A DNA stretch of 64,000 nt from Kineococcus xinjiangensis (GCF_002934625.1 NZ_PTJD01000004.1:124001-188000); one strand, 5' to 3'; counted from the stretch's first letter, positions 34,386 through 44,205 are shown. The notes: generated from the sequence alone by a model not told the origin. Numbers and translations are program-made.

Positions 34386-36248
34386 CTACCCGGCGGGGTG
34401 CTTGACCGGCCCGGCCTCGGGCGGGCGCGGGCGGTCCTCCGGGTGCGCCCGCACGGCCAGGAGGGCGACGTCGTCCTCCGCCGCGGGGGCGAGGTCGGCG
34501 ATGAGCGCGTCGCAGAGCGCCTGCAGCGGTAGCCGTTCGAGCCGGCCCGCCGCCTCCACCAGCCGTCGCAGGCCCGTGTCGAGGGCCTCGCCGCGGCGCT
34601 CCACCAGCCCGTCGGTGTAGAGCACCACCGTCGCGCCCGGGTGCAGCACCTCCGTGTGGTCGCTGCGCGGGACGTGCGGCGCCAGGCCGAGCATCACGTC
34701 CTCGGGGCGGGTCAGCAGCCGGGCGGGCTCACCGGGCTGGAGCAGCAGCGGCGGCGGGTGCCCGGCGTTGGACCAGCGCAGGGTGCGCAGGCCCGCCGCC
34801 GCCTCCGCCGGGGTCTGCTCGACGCGCGCCAGCAGCGCCGTGGCCAGCGTCGTGGAGCCCAGGTCGGCCAGGGCGGTGTCGAGGGCGGTGAGGACCCCCG
34901 CCGGGGGGCGGTCGAGGGCGTGCGCGATGCCCCGCAGCATGTTGCGCAACTGCCCCATGGCCGCGGCGGCGAAGCGGTCGTGTCCGGTGACGTCGCCGAT
35001 GACGAGGTGGGTCGCCCCGTCGCGGGAGGGGAAGGCGTCGTACCAGTCGCCGCCGACGTGAGCCTCCTGCGCGGCGGGCGCGTAGCGCACCACGATGTGG
35101 AGGTGGTCAGGCTGTGGCGGGTCGGTCAGCAGGGAGCGCTGCAGGGTCTCGGCGAGGGTGCGGGTGGCACTGGCGCGCTGCCGCTCCTCCTCCAGCCTCC
35201 GCAGGCGCTCCAGCGCCTGGGCGCACTGCGCGGCAACGGCCTCCAGCAGCTCGGTCTCGTCCGTGTCGAACGCCTGAGGCTGCTCCCACCCGAAGGCGAC
35301 GGCACCCAGCAGGCGACCCGACGCGCGCAGCGGCAGGGCTGCCCAGGCCCGGAGCGCGGCCTCCTCGACCACCTGCTCCGCCTCCGCGGGGACGGGCGGC
35401 GCCTGCGCGATGTCGGGCACGAGCACCCGCTCACCCCGGGCGGCCACGGCGACGGCCAGGCTGGAGTCCGCGGGCAGCAACCGGCCGTGCAGGGGTGACC
35501 TGTCCCCCAGGCTGTCGACCAGTTCCAGCCGGCCCTCCTCGCGAGCGATCCCGGCGAGGACCGCTGCGGCGCCGGTGGCCGGACGGGTGTGCCGGAAGAG
35601 GGCCCCGAGCAGCCCCTCGGTCGTCTCGGTCTCGGCCAGCTCGGAGGCCAGGGCGGCCAGCCCGGCGAGCCGTCGGGCGGTGCGGCGCTGCCGCTCCCCC
35701 GCCTCGCGCAGCCGGACGTTGGCGCTCTCCAGGTCCCGGGTCCGGGCGAAGAGGTCGGACTCGACCTGCGTCACCCGTTCCCGCAGCCGGCTGCCCCGGG
35801 CCGCCTCCAGCCGGGCCTCGTCGCGGTCGCGCACGTACTCCGTGATGTCGTCCGCCCGGTGCAGAAGCAGCACGACGCGCCCCCGCTCGTCGAGGATCGG
35901 GACGTTGCGGGGGCTCCAGTACCGCTCGACGTAGCCGCCGTCCGGCATCGCGATGTCGTACTTCGTGATGGGCATGACGTCGGGCAGGCCGCTGTCGCGG
36001 GCGCGCTCCAGGGACGCGCGCAGCGCCCGCATCCCCTCGCTGGCGGGATCGCCGGGTCGCCCGGGGAAGGCGTCGAAGAGGTTGCGCCCGACGGTGCCCT
36101 CGAGGGTGGTGGCGGTCGCCTCCAGCCGCGCCCGGTTGGCGTGGACGATGACGAAGTCGGGGGTCAGGAGCAGGAACGGGGCCGGTGCCTCGTCGAAGAC
36201 CGTCGCGAAGTCCACGTCCGGCAGTTCGCCGGCCACCTCGTCGGCCAC
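34386..36248 (-). CDS. PAS-GAF-SpoIIE (PP2C) signalling phosphatase
   Basis: The 620-aa cytosolic protein has a PAS domain (15-140; FLLLTPDFVIVHANRA, RYWSPRNVPILDE), a coiled coil (150-190), a GAF domain (195-345) and a PP2C domain (380-600). Metal motifs HVGGDWYDAFPS, VIGDVTGHDRFAAAAMGQ, SNAGHPPPLLL, LYTDGLVERR and AEDDVALLAV are intact. It should dephosphorylate an anti-sigma antagonist in response to light, redox or a small ligand; the ligand is unknown. GTG 36248 has GGAG 9 nt upstream. An 11-bp tandem repeat lies about 100 bp before the start. Confidence 0.9.
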   Translation of the reverse strand: MADEVAGELPDVDFATVFDEAPAPFLLLTPDFVIVHANRARLEATATTLEGTVGRNLFDAFPGRPGDPASEGMRALRASLERARDSGLPDVMPITKYDIAMPDGGYVERYWSPRNVPILDERGRVVLLLHRADDITEYVRDRDEARLEAARGSRLRERVTQVESDLFARTRDLESANVRLREAGERQRRTARRLAGLAALASELAETETTEGLLGALFRHTRPATGAAAVLAGIAREEGRLELVDSLGDRSPLHGRLLPADSSLAVAVAARGERVLVPDIAQAPPVPAEAEQVVEEAALRAWAALPLRASGRLLGAVAFGWEQPQAFDTDETELLEAVAAQCAQALERLRRLEEERQRASATRTLAETLQRSLLTDPPQPDHLHIVVRYAPAAQEAHVGGDWYDAFPSRDGATHLVIGDVTGHDRFAAAAMGQLRNMLRGIAHALDRPPAGVLTALDTALADLGSTTLATALLARVEQTPAEAAAGLRTLRWSNAGHPPPLLLQPGEPARLLTRPEDVMLGLAPHVPRSDHTEVLHPGATVVLYTDGLVERRGEALDTGLRRLVEAAGRLERLPLQALCDALIADLAPAAEDDVALLAVRAHPEDRPRPPEAGPVKHPAG

Positions 36249-36344
36249 CTCGCCGCACTCCCGTCGTCGGGTTCGCGTCCTCCGGCCGCGGGTCCCGGCC
36301 AGTGTCCAGCCAACCAGCCGCGGGAACGGCGGGCGAGCCGGAGC

Positions 36345-36399
36345 GGGACCGGACCGGGACCGGACCGGGACCGGACCGGGACCGGACCGGGACCGGACC
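36345..36399. repeat. Five 11-bp tandem repeats upstream of the PAS-GAF phosphatase
   Basis: GGGACCGGACC is repeated five times exactly, followed by a partial GGG. It lies between two minus-strand genes, about 100 bp before the start of the phosphatase gene and after the chemoreceptor stop. Confidence 0.95.
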
Positions 36400-36467
36400 G
36401 GGCCGCCGTCCCGGCGACGACCACGCCGGAGCGGGTCGTGGCGCGGGGACGGCGGCCGCAGGGCGCG

Positions 36468-38126
36468 TCAGCTCCGCAGCTCCGCGGGGAGGCGGAAGCG
36501 GGCCACGACGGTCTGCAGCTGCGCGGCCATGCCGGCCAGCTCGGCGGTGGCCTGCTGGGACTGCCCGACGCCCTCGGTGGTGGTGCGGGCGGCGTCGGCG
36601 ACACCGCCGATGCGGGAGGCGATCTGGTCCGCGCCGGTGGCGACGTCGTTGACGTTGCGGTTCATCTCACCGGTGGTGGCGGTCTGCTCCTCCACCGCCG
36701 CGGCGATGGTGACCTGGAACGAGTTGATCCGCTCGATGGTCTCGGAGATGTGCCCGATGGCGGTGGCGGCGTTGGCGGAGTCGGCCTGGATGACCCCGAC
36801 GCGGCGGGTGATGTCCTCCGTGGCGCGGGCGGTCTGCTGCGCCAGCTCCTTCACCTCACCGGCCACCACCGCGAAGCCCTTGCCCATCTCCCCGGCCCGG
36901 GCCGCCTCGATGGTGGCGTTGAGCGCGAGCAGGTTGGTCTGCTCGGCGATGGCGGTGATGGCCTTGACGACGTCGCCGATCTCGGCGGAGGACTGCCCCA
37001 GGCGCGCGACGGTGGCGTTGGTGGCCTGCGCCTCGCCGACGGCTGCCGCGGCGACCTCGGCGGCCTGTCCGGCGTTGTGGGCGATCTCCGCGATGGAGGT
37101 GCCCATCTCCTCGCTGCCGGCGGCCACGGTCTGCACGTTGGCGGAGATCTGCCCGGCGGCTGCGGCGACGGCCTGGGCCTGGGTGGAGGCCACGTCGGCG
37201 GAGGCGGCGATCTGGGTGGAGGTGCTGCTGAGCTCCTCCGACGCCGCGGCCAGCGCGGTGGAGGAGTCGGCGATGGCGCGCACGGCCTCCCCGACGCCGC
37301 GCTGGGCGGCGCGCAGCGCGTCGGCCATCGCGCCGAGCTCGCAGGTGGTGTGGACGTCGATGGTGCGGGTGAGGTCGCCCTCGGCCATCCCCTCGACGGC
37401 ATGCGCGACGCGCCGCAGGCCGATGACGATCATCTGGGAGACGAGGAAGCCGAGGAGGAGGGCCACGGCGAGCCCGGCCACCAGCACCACGAGCATGCTC
37501 GTGCGGGCGTCGGCGTAGGTCTCGTGCCCCTCGGCGACGACGGCGGCGGCCTCGGCCTGCTCGAACTGCTCGACGCGGTCGAGGGCGTCGGCCATCCGGG
37601 AGATGACGGGCTGGGCGGCCTCGTCGCGCACCCGCTGGTACTCGGCGAGGTCGTTGGCGCGACTGAGCGGGATCAGCTGCTCGTCGCGGACGCTGCGGAA
37701 CTCGGCCAGGGCGGCGCGGAACTCCTCCCAGTCCGCGCGCTGGCCCTCGAGGCCGAGGGCCTCGTAGGCGGCGGCGGCGGTGTCGAGGTCGGCGTCGGTG
37801 GCGGCGATCTTCTCCTCGTAGTCGTCCATGCCCGCGTCGTCCTGGGAGACGGCGTGGTTGGCGATGAGCATCCGGGACTTGATCTGCTCCTGGTGCACGC
37901 GCCCGCGCTCGACGAGCCCCTGGACGTTCTCCTGGTAGAGCCGCTCGGTGCCCGCGCTCGTGCTGGCGAGGGAGCGCAGGCCCACGACACCGACGGCCAC
38001 GGCCACCAGGGCGAGCACGGCCACGACGCCGAGGATCCTCGTGCCCACCTTGCGGTTGGTCAGCCACCGGATCACCGGCAGCGTCTCCATCCAGCGGACC
38101 ACCGACGGCGGTGCCACTGCAGTCAT
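36468..38126 (-). CDS. Methyl-accepting chemotaxis protein
   Basis: The 552-aa chemoreceptor has a first span at about 31-55, a four-helix-bundle ligand domain (60-205), a second span (210-235), HAMP, and the signalling hairpin with [20 protein letters not shown] and [15 protein letters not shown]. It passes ligand information to CheA/CheW, neither of which is in the window. ATG 38126 gives GGGGAG at 10 nt; GTG 38135 is an alternative. CCGTTCGGGTG is found about 50 bp upstream of the start. Its presence shows a motile or formerly motile organism. Confidence 0.93.
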   Translation of the reverse strand: MTAVAPPSVVRWMETLPVIRWLTNRKVGTRILGVVAVLALVAVAVGVVGLRSLASTSAGTERLYQENVQGLVERGRVHQEQIKSRMLIANHAVSQDDAGMDDYEEKIAATDADLDTAAAAYEALGLEGQRADWEEFRAALAEFRSVRDEQLIPLSRANDLAEYQRVRDEAAQPVISRMADALDRVEQFEQAEAAAVVAEGHETYADARTSMLVVLVAGLAVALLLGFLVSQMIVIGLRRVAHAVEGMAEGDLTRTIDVHTTCELGAMADALRAAQRGVGEAVRAIADSSTALAAASEELSSTSTQIAASADVASTQAQAVAAAAGQISANVQTVAAGSEEMGTSIAEIAHNAGQAAEVAAAAVGEAQATNATVARLGQSSAEIGDVVKAITAIAEQTNLLALNATIEAARAGEMGKGFAVVAGEVKELAQQTARATEDITRRVGVIQADSANAATAIGHISETIERINSFQVTIAAAVEEQTATTGEMNRNVNDVATGADQIASRIGGVADAARTTTEGVGQSQQATAELAGMAAQLQTVVARFRLPAELRS

Positions 38127-38350
38127 CGTCTCCACGCTCCCCGAGAGTTTGGTTCGTCGGGGCGTTCATCGACACCCGAACGGCGCAACTTGACCCGTTC
38201 AGCTGGCCATGGACGGGTTCCCTCGATCACGTCCCGGCTCCTCGATCGCGCCCCGGCCCTTGAGGAGGGCCCCGCGGCGGTCGATGAGGAGGGAGGTCGG
38301 CATCGACGGCCGCAGGGCGCGGACACCGGCGCCGGGAGGAGGGGGGGCGG

Positions 38351-40234
38351 ATGGGTCTCGCACAGCAGTGGCAGGCCCTGGCCTCCGTGCTCGCGGACGA
38401 GGTCGCCGACCACGTCTTCCCCCGGCGCACGCTCGCAGGCGTCCTCGGGATGCAGTACCTCGTCGGCGGTGTGCTGGCCGTGGCGTGGGGCGTCGTCGCG
38501 GCCATGCCGGCGCAGGCGCGGCCCGCCTACCTGGCCTGCGCCTCCGCCGCCCTCCTCGGGGCCGCGCTGATGGGGATGGTCTGGGCGAGCAGGATGTCCG
38601 GCAGGTCCCTCACCCTCGTCGCGCACGCGTGCATCGCCTCGGCACTCGTGCTCGTCACCGCGGGCCACCTGCTGGCCGGCGACCCGGGCGGGCCCGCCCT
38701 GCTGTTCGTGCTGTGGACGGCGCCGTACGCGGGGATCTTCTCCCGCCGGGCGCGCTGGCTGCACGTCGCCGCCTCGTCCGCCGTGTTCGTCGTCTCCGCG
38801 TGGTGGCTGCCGGCGCCGACGCTGGCGCAGACGCTCGTGGAGACCGCGATCCGCATCGCCACGGTGCTGTGCAGCGTGCTGCTGGTGTCCCGGATGACCG
38901 CGCGCCTGCGGCGCAGCGCCACCCAGGACCCCCTCACCGGGCTGCCCAACCGGCGCGTCCTCGCCGCCGCCACGCGCGCCGCCCTGGCGCGGCAGGCGGG
39001 GCGCGAGGGGGCGGTGTCGATGCTGCTGCTCGATCTGGACCGCTTCAAGCACGTCAACGACACCTTCGGCCACGAGGCGGGTGACGAACTGCTGCGGCAG
39101 CTCGTCCCGCGCCTGCTGGCGGCCGTCGGGCCCCGCGACGTGGTGGCGCGCCTCGGCGGGGACGAGTTCGCCGTGATGTGCGAGGACTGCGACGGTGACC
39201 GCCCGCCCGAGCGGGTGGCCGCCCGACTGGCGCAGGTGTGGGCGCAGCCGCTGACGCTCGCGGGACGCACCCTGCACGTCAGCGGCAGCGTCGGCGTGGC
39301 CGTCGCCGGGCCCGGCTCGACGCCGCGGACGCTGCTGCGCGACGCCGACGCCGCCATGTACGAGTCCAAGCGCGGCGGCCCGGGAGGCTTCCGGGTCTTC
39401 CACGACGGGCTGGCCGCCCGCTCCAACCGCGTCCTCCAGCTGGAGCAGGGCCTGCAACGGGCGATCGGGCGCGGCGAGGTGTCGGTGCACTACCAGCCCG
39501 TCATGGCGCTGACCGGTGACCGGGCCGGGCAGGCGGTCGGGGCGGAGGCGCTGCTGCGCTGGCACAGCGCGGAGCTGGGGCCGGTGCGCCCCGACGAGTT
39601 CATCCCCGTCGCGGAGGCCGCCGGGCTGATCGGCGCGCTCGGCGACTGGGTGCTGGACCAGGCACTGACGGACCTGGGCGACTGGATGGCCGCCGGGCAC
39701 GTCCCGGCCGATTTCCACGTGGCGGTCAACGTCAGCGCCCACCAGCTCTGCGCCGACCTGCCGGACCGGGTGGCCAGGCAGCTCGCGCGCCACCGGATGC
39801 CCGCCGCGAACCTGGGGCTGGAGGTGACGGAGAGCGCGGTCCTCAACCGCAGCACCGCCCCCGAGGCGCTTCGCCGCCTGCACGAGCTGGGCGTGACCCT
39901 GCTGCTGGACGACTTCGGCACCGGCTACTCGTCGCTGTCGCAGCTGCAGGAGCTGCCCTTCGACGTGGTGAAGGTGGATCGGTCCTTCGTCGCCGGGATG
40001 AACCGGCACCCGCGCAGCCGCGCCCTGGTGCTCGCCGTGCTGTCCCTGGCGGAGTCGTTCGGGATGTCGGTGGTCGCGGAGGGTGTGGAGGACGAGGAGC
40101 AGGCGGAGAGCCTGCGTGCGGCGGGCTGCCCCCGGGTGCAGGGCTACTTCTTCGCCCGGCCCGCGCCGGTGGCGGAGTTCCTCGCGAACCTGCCCGGGAC
40201 GGCCGCCGTCCCCGCGCCGGTGCCGGTGCGCTGA
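38351..40234 (+). CDS. Membrane GGDEF-EAL protein, 627 aa
   Basis: Five or six hydrophobic spans in the first 185 residues are followed by GGDEF (LLLDLDRFKHVND, RLGGDEFAVM) and EAL (GAEALLRWHS, VAVNVSAHQL, LEVTESAV, LLLDDFGTGYSSLSQL, VVAEGVEDEEQ). Both catalytic sites appear intact. The start ATG is preceded by a long GGAGGAGGGGGGG. It is divergent from the chemoreceptor gene and shares a 215-bp control region with it, linking c-di-GMP and chemotaxis. Unlike the gene at 26.1 kb, its codon use matches the chromosome. Confidence 0.92.
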   Translation: MGLAQQWQALASVLADEVADHVFPRRTLAGVLGMQYLVGGVLAVAWGVVAAMPAQARPAYLACASAALLGAALMGMVWASRMSGRSLTLVAHACIASALVLVTAGHLLAGDPGGPALLFVLWTAPYAGIFSRRARWLHVAASSAVFVVSAWWLPAPTLAQTLVETAIRIATVLCSVLLVSRMTARLRRSATQDPLTGLPNRRVLAAATRAALARQAGREGAVSMLLLDLDRFKHVNDTFGHEAGDELLRQLVPRLLAAVGPRDVVARLGGDEFAVMCEDCDGDRPPERVAARLAQVWAQPLTLAGRTLHVSGSVGVAVAGPGSTPRTLLRDADAAMYESKRGGPGGFRVFHDGLAARSNRVLQLEQGLQRAIGRGEVSVHYQPVMALTGDRAGQAVGAEALLRWHSAELGPVRPDEFIPVAEAAGLIGALGDWVLDQALTDLGDWMAAGHVPADFHVAVNVSAHQLCADLPDRVARQLARHRMPAANLGLEVTESAVLNRSTAPEALRRLHELGVTLLLDDFGTGYSSLSQLQELPFDVVKVDRSFVAGMNRHPRSRALVLAVLSLAESFGMSVVAEGVEDEEQAESLRAAGCPRVQGYFFARPAPVAEFLANLPGTAAVPAPVPVR

Positions 40235-40391
40235 CCCGGCCACCCGTGCCCCGCCACGTCCGGGGCGCGGCGCGCCCGCAGGCCCGGCGGGGTGCGTGCC
40301 CGCGCGGCGACCGCAGCCCGTAACCTGCGCGCACCGCGGCGGGAACCCCCTGCCGCCAGCGCGGCCGAGCGGCCGGTCCGGAGGAGGGCGC

Positions 40392-41441
40392 GTGGCCGTC
40401 GACATCAGGGAGGTCGCCCGCCGCAGCGGCGTCTCGCCCGCCACGGCCTCCCGCGCCCTCAACGCCCACCCCAACGTGGCCGACGCGACGCGGGCGCGGG
40501 TGCTGGCCACGGCCCGGGAGCTGGGCTACCAGCCCAACCAGCAGGCGCGCGCCCTGGTGCGGCAGCGCTCGGACACGGTGGGGCTGATCTGGGACACCGG
40601 CTACGTGCGCACCCACGGCCGGCAGTCCTTCCTGCAGGACCTGCTCGTGGCGCTGAAGATGGCGCTGGCCGAGACGGGCTACCACCTGATGCTGCTGTCC
40701 CCGAGCAGCACCGCCGCCTCACCCAGCGACTTCGTGAGCATCGCCGCGCAGCACAGCCTGGAGGGCGTGGCGCTGATGGCGGTCAACGCCCACCTGCCCG
40801 CGGTGGACGCCCTCATCGCCTCGCGGCGGCCCTGCGTGGGCCTCGACCTGCCGGTGCGGGGGGCGCGGGCCTCCTACGTCAGCGCCGACAACCAGCAGGG
40901 CACGGCGCTGGCGGTGGAGCACCTGGCGGGGCTGGGACACCGGCGGATCGCCACGATCACGGGCGGGGCGGGGATGATGCCCGGGGTGGAGCGCCGCGAG
41001 GGCTTCTCGGCGGCGATGGCGGCCGCGGGCCTGGACGTGCCGCCGGAGTACGTCGCCGAGGGTGACTTCTTCCTGGAATCCGGCCTTGCCGCGATGCGGC
41101 GCCTGCTGGCGCTGCCCTCCCCCCCGACCGCGGTGTTCGCGGCGGGCGACCTGATGGCGATCGGGGCGGTGCGCGCGGCGGAGGAGGCGGGGCTGTCCGT
41201 GCCCCGCGACGTGTCGGTGGTCGGCTTCGACGACATCGAGCCCGCGTCGCTGGTGCACCCGGGGCTGACGACGGTGGGCCAGGACTACCTGGCGATGGGC
41301 CGGGCGGCGGTCGAGCTGCTGGTGCAGATCATCGCCGACCCGCGGGTCACGGGCCCCCGCGGCGGCGCGCGCCGCGGGCCCGCCCCGCGGCTGCTGCCCG
41401 GGCGGCTCGTCGTGCGCGGCACGACGGCACCGCCCGCCTGA
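40392..41441 (+). CDS. LacI-family transcriptional regulator
   Basis: The 349-aa product has the LacI helix-turn-helix DIREVARRSGVSPATASRALNAHPNV at the N-terminus (hinge helix NQQARALVRQ) and a periplasmic-binding-protein-like sensor ending VSVVGFDDIEPASLVHPGLTTV. Such repressors usually leave an operator on binding a sugar. GTG 40392 follows GAGGAGGGC. The target is probably the beta-helix gene 150 bp downstream, which has a perfect palindrome of the LacI type in its promoter. The 157-bp upstream gap has TAACCT as a possible -10. Confidence 0.93.
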   Translation: MAVDIREVARRSGVSPATASRALNAHPNVADATRARVLATARELGYQPNQQARALVRQRSDTVGLIWDTGYVRTHGRQSFLQDLLVALKMALAETGYHLMLLSPSSTAASPSDFVSIAAQHSLEGVALMAVNAHLPAVDALIASRRPCVGLDLPVRGARASYVSADNQQGTALAVEHLAGLGHRRIATITGGAGMMPGVERREGFSAAMAAAGLDVPPEYVAEGDFFLESGLAAMRRLLALPSPPTAVFAAGDLMAIGAVRAAEEAGLSVPRDVSVVGFDDIEPASLVHPGLTTVGQDYLAMGRAAVELLVQIIADPRVTGPRGGARRGPAPRLLPGRLVVRGTTAPPA

Positions 41442-41500
41442 CCCTGCGCCACACCCCGGCCCGGCCCGGGCCTCCACCTCCGCCGAACCCCGCCGAGCTG

Positions 41501-41552
41501 TAGACGCCGTCTCGGTGCGGGGTTACGATCCGTCGTATTGGAAACGTTTCCA
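41501..41552 (+). promoter_or_regulatory. Promoter with LacI-type operator for the beta-helix gene
   Basis: TAGACG (41501-41506) and TACGAT (41524-41529) form a -35/-10 pair with a 17-bp spacer. Ten bases after the -10 is the perfect 14-bp palindrome TGGAAACGTTTCCA (41539-41552), the classic central-CG LacI/CcpA-like site, placed over the transcription start. Confidence 0.85.
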
Positions 41553-41588
41553 TGACCCCGCGTTCGATGGCGAAAGGGTTCCCCCCGC

Positions 41589-43535
41589 ATGCTCCCCTCC
41601 ACCTCCCGCCGCCACGCCGCCCGCGCACTGGCCCTCGGCCTCACCCTCAGCGCGGCGACGATCACGGCCCCCGCGATCTCCGCCTCGGCGGTCCCCGCAT
41701 CGGCGCCCGCAGCCGCCGCGGTCGGCGCGAGTGCCGTGCAGTCCCCCTTCGGGACCAACGTCTTCGTCTTCGACCCCACCACGCCGGTCGCCGAGATCCA
41801 GGCGATCGCCGACCGGATCCACGCCGAGCAGGTGGACAACGAGATGGGCACGCAGCGCTACGCGCTGCTGTTCAAGCCGGGCACCTACGGCACGGACGCG
41901 AACCCCCTGCAGATCAAGGTCGGCTACTACACCGAGGTCTCCGGCCTCGGCGCCTCCCCCGAGGACGTCGTCATCAACGGCAAGGTGGAGGTCTACAACC
42001 GCTGCCTCACCGACGGCGGCACCAGCAACTGCATCGCCCTGAACACCTTCTGGCGGACGCTGTCCAACCTCACCATCGACGTCAACGGCGCCGGCCAGGA
42101 CGGCTGCCGACAGAGCGCCAACTTCTACGCCGTCTCCCAGGCGGCGCCCGTCCGCCGCCTCAACGTCCTCGGCGGGGAGCAGAAGACCCCGCTGTCCCTG
42201 ATGGACTACTGCACCGCGGGCCCGCACTTCGCCAGCGGAGGTTTCCTCGCCGACTCCCGGGTGGACAACGTGGCCGGCGACGGGGTCGTGGACGGCACCG
42301 TCATCAACGGCTCGCAGCAGCAGTGGCTCACCCGCAACAGCACCCTCGGCACGTGGACCAACGGCGTGTGGAACCAGGTGTTCTCCGGTGTCGTGGGCGC
42401 ACCCGACGACTCGGGGTTCCCGAACCCGCCCTACACCACGCTGGAGCGCACGCCCCTCAGCCGCGAGAAGCCGTACCTGTTCGTCGACGCCCAGGGCCGG
42501 TACAACGTGCGGGTCCCCGCGGCGCAGCGCGACACCCGCGGCATCAGCTGGGAGGACGGGCAGGCACCCGGGCGCACGATCTCCCTCGACGAGTTCTTCG
42601 TCGCCACCCCGGAGCACTCCGTCCGCGAGATCAACACCCAGCTCGCCCGGGGCCGGCACCTCCTGCTCACCCCCGGCGTCTACGACGTCGCGCGCAGCAT
42701 CGCCGTCAAGCGGGCGAACACCGTGGTGCTCGGCATGGGCCACGCCACCCTGACCGCCGTCGACGGCGCCACACCGCTGACCGTCGCCGACGTCCCCGGC
42801 GTGATCATCGCCGGCGTCACTGTCGACGCCGGCACCGAGACGTCCGAGACGCTGCTGCGGGTCGGCACGAAGAACGGCAACAACGGCCGTCCGCACACCG
42901 TCCCGTCGAACCCCACCACGCTCTCCGACGTGTTCTTCCGCGTCGGCGGCCCCCACATCGGGCGCACCAAGGTCGCCCTGGAGGTCAACAGCGACCACGT
43001 GCTCATCGACCACACGTGGGTGTGGCGCGCGGACCACGGCGTCGAGGGCTTCACCGAGGGCGTCAACGGCGACACCGACCGCTGGCGGACCAACATCGGC
43101 CTCAACGGCGCGGTGGTCAACGGCGACAACGTCACCGCCACCGGGCTGTTCGTCGAGCACTTCCAGCAGTACAACACCATCTGGAACGGCGAGCGCGGCA
43201 CCGTCGTCCTCTACCAGAACGAGCTGCCGTACGACCCGCCCTCCCAGGCGGACTGGATGAACGGCGACGTCGAGGGCTGGGCCGGGTACAAGGTGGGCGA
43301 CCACGTCCGCACCCACCAGCTGCACGGTGGCGGCGTCTACGTGTTCAACCAGAACGACCCGTCGATCCACACCGAGAACGGCTTCGAGGTGCCGCAGACG
43401 CCCGGAGTGCGCCTGCGCCACATCATGACCGTCAACCTCACCGCCGGGACGATCGACCACGTCGTCAACGGGATCGGGGACGCGGCGGGCATGGACCGGG
43501 TCGGCCAGCCGGTGTGGATCACCGAGTACCCGTGA
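41589..43535 (+). CDS. Secreted right-handed beta-helix protein (putative carbohydrate-active enzyme)
   Basis: The 648-aa product has a Tat/Sec-like signal (SRRHAARALALGLTLSAATI, cut near ASA) and then long parallel beta-helix features: TNVFVFDPTTPVAEIQAIAD, LFKPGTYGTDANPLQIKVGYYTEVSGLG seen as two adjoining motifs, VEVYNRC, NTFWRTLSNLTIDVN, HLLLTPGVYDVARSIAVKRAN and VLIDHTWVWRADHG. Such proteins are annotated as adenylyl-cyclase-like or coagulation-factor-like in actinobacteria, but the fold matches pectate-lyase or GH55-like enzymes. Control by the adjacent LacI regulator suggests a sugar polymer substrate. The catalytic residues could not be assigned. ATG 41589 has AAAGGG at a long distance. 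Confidence 0.78.
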   Translation: MLPSTSRRHAARALALGLTLSAATITAPAISASAVPASAPAAAAVGASAVQSPFGTNVFVFDPTTPVAEIQAIADRIHAEQVDNEMGTQRYALLFKPGTYGTDANPLQIKVGYYTEVSGLGASPEDVVINGKVEVYNRCLTDGGTSNCIALNTFWRTLSNLTIDVNGAGQDGCRQSANFYAVSQAAPVRRLNVLGGEQKTPLSLMDYCTAGPHFASGGFLADSRVDNVAGDGVVDGTVINGSQQQWLTRNSTLGTWTNGVWNQVFSGVVGAPDDSGFPNPPYTTLERTPLSREKPYLFVDAQGRYNVRVPAAQRDTRGISWEDGQAPGRTISLDEFFVATPEHSVREINTQLARGRHLLLTPGVYDVARSIAVKRANTVVLGMGHATLTAVDGATPLTVADVPGVIIAGVTVDAGTETSETLLRVGTKNGNNGRPHTVPSNPTTLSDVFFRVGGPHIGRTKVALEVNSDHVLIDHTWVWRADHGVEGFTEGVNGDTDRWRTNIGLNGAVVNGDNVTATGLFVEHFQQYNTIWNGERGTVVLYQNELPYDPPSQADWMNGDVEGWAGYKVGDHVRTHQLHGGGVYVFNQNDPSIHTENGFEVPQTPGVRLRHIMTVNLTAGTIDHVVNGIGDAAGMDRVGQPVWITEYP

Positions 43536-43565
43536 CGCACCCCCCGTGACGCAGGACCTCTGACC

Positions 43566-43650
43566 GGTTCCGCGCCCGGGGCCGCCGCGATCGGCTCCGG
43601 GCGCGGAACCCGAGGACGGGGTGGGCCGCACGGGGCGCTGCGGCCCACCC
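43566..43650 (+). terminator. Tandem terminator hairpins after the beta-helix gene
   Basis: A 14-bp stem (43566-43579 with 43597-43610) is followed by a 12-bp stem (43619-43630 with 43639-43650). Both are G+C-rich and begin 30 bp after the stop. Confidence 0.85.
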
Positions 43651-43718
43651 GCCGCCGTCCCGGTGCACCGGCTCGCACCGGGCGGGGCCCGCCCGCCGGG
43701 CCCCGCGGGCGGGTCCCG

Positions 43719-43734
43719 TCACCCGTTCGGGTGA
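43719..43734. promoter_or_regulatory. CCGTTCGGGTG-containing hairpin-like motif
   Basis: TCACCC-GTTC-GGGTGA, 16 bp, lies 107 bp before the small membrane gene. Its CCGTTCGGGTG core also occurs 47 bp upstream of the chemoreceptor start (38173-38183, other strand). The rest of 43651-43841 shows nothing else. Confidence 0.4.
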
Positions 43735-43841
43735 GCGGGCCGCGGTTCCGGTGGCGGGAAACGGCCATCGCACGAGGATCGACGCGGCAGGGCCGCCCCG
43801 ATCCGCGGAGTGCGGTCCCCTCGACTCCGGGAGGACGCACG

Positions 43842-44126
43842 ATGCGCAGGGCGGGACGACGGCCGACCGACGGGCCGAAGCCCCCGATGTCCCCCGGCGC
43901 CCGCCGTGCCCTCGCCGTGCCGTACCTGCTCGCGGTCGCCGTCTGCGCCGCGGTGGCGGCCCAGGCCGCGCTCACCGGCCGGACCCTCGTGGCGGCCGCC
44001 GCGCTGCTCGTGGCAGCGGTGTGCTCCGAACTGCTCGCCATGCTCCTGCTCCGCGACCGCGACCGCCGCCGCGCCGCGAACTCGCAGGGTCGGGCCGGCA
44101 CCGGGGCGCTGCCCGCCCTCGGCTGA
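43842..44126 (+). CDS. Small two-span membrane protein, unknown
   Basis: The 94-aa product has two hydrophobic spans (ALAVPYLLAVAVCAAVAAQA and LVAAAALLVAAVCSELLAMLLL) with basic ends and a short polar tail. GGGAGG 7 nt before ATG 43842 is a good ribosome site. No family was recognised. It precedes map by 79 bp and may be its own unit. Confidence 0.7.
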   Translation: MRRAGRRPTDGPKPPMSPGARRALAVPYLLAVAVCAAVAAQAALTGRTLVAAAALLVAAVCSELLAMLLLRDRDRRRAANSQGRAGTGALPALG

Positions 44127-44205
44127 GCACTGCCCGTCGCGGCTCCGGCCCGGGGCGCCCCGCCCGTCCCGGGACGCCGGTGCTCCGCCGCCCATACTGG
44201 GAGCC

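Noticed and set aside
31202-34405. A 1067-codon plus-strand frame opposite the sugar dehydrogenase.
   Set aside because: Low-complexity Gly/Arg/Val composition, no start signal, no motif; the other strand codes a recognisable propeller and PKD domain.
35589-38570. A 993-codon plus-strand frame opposite the phosphatase and chemoreceptor.
   Set aside because: It crosses two real genes and an intergenic repeat and shows only shadow composition.
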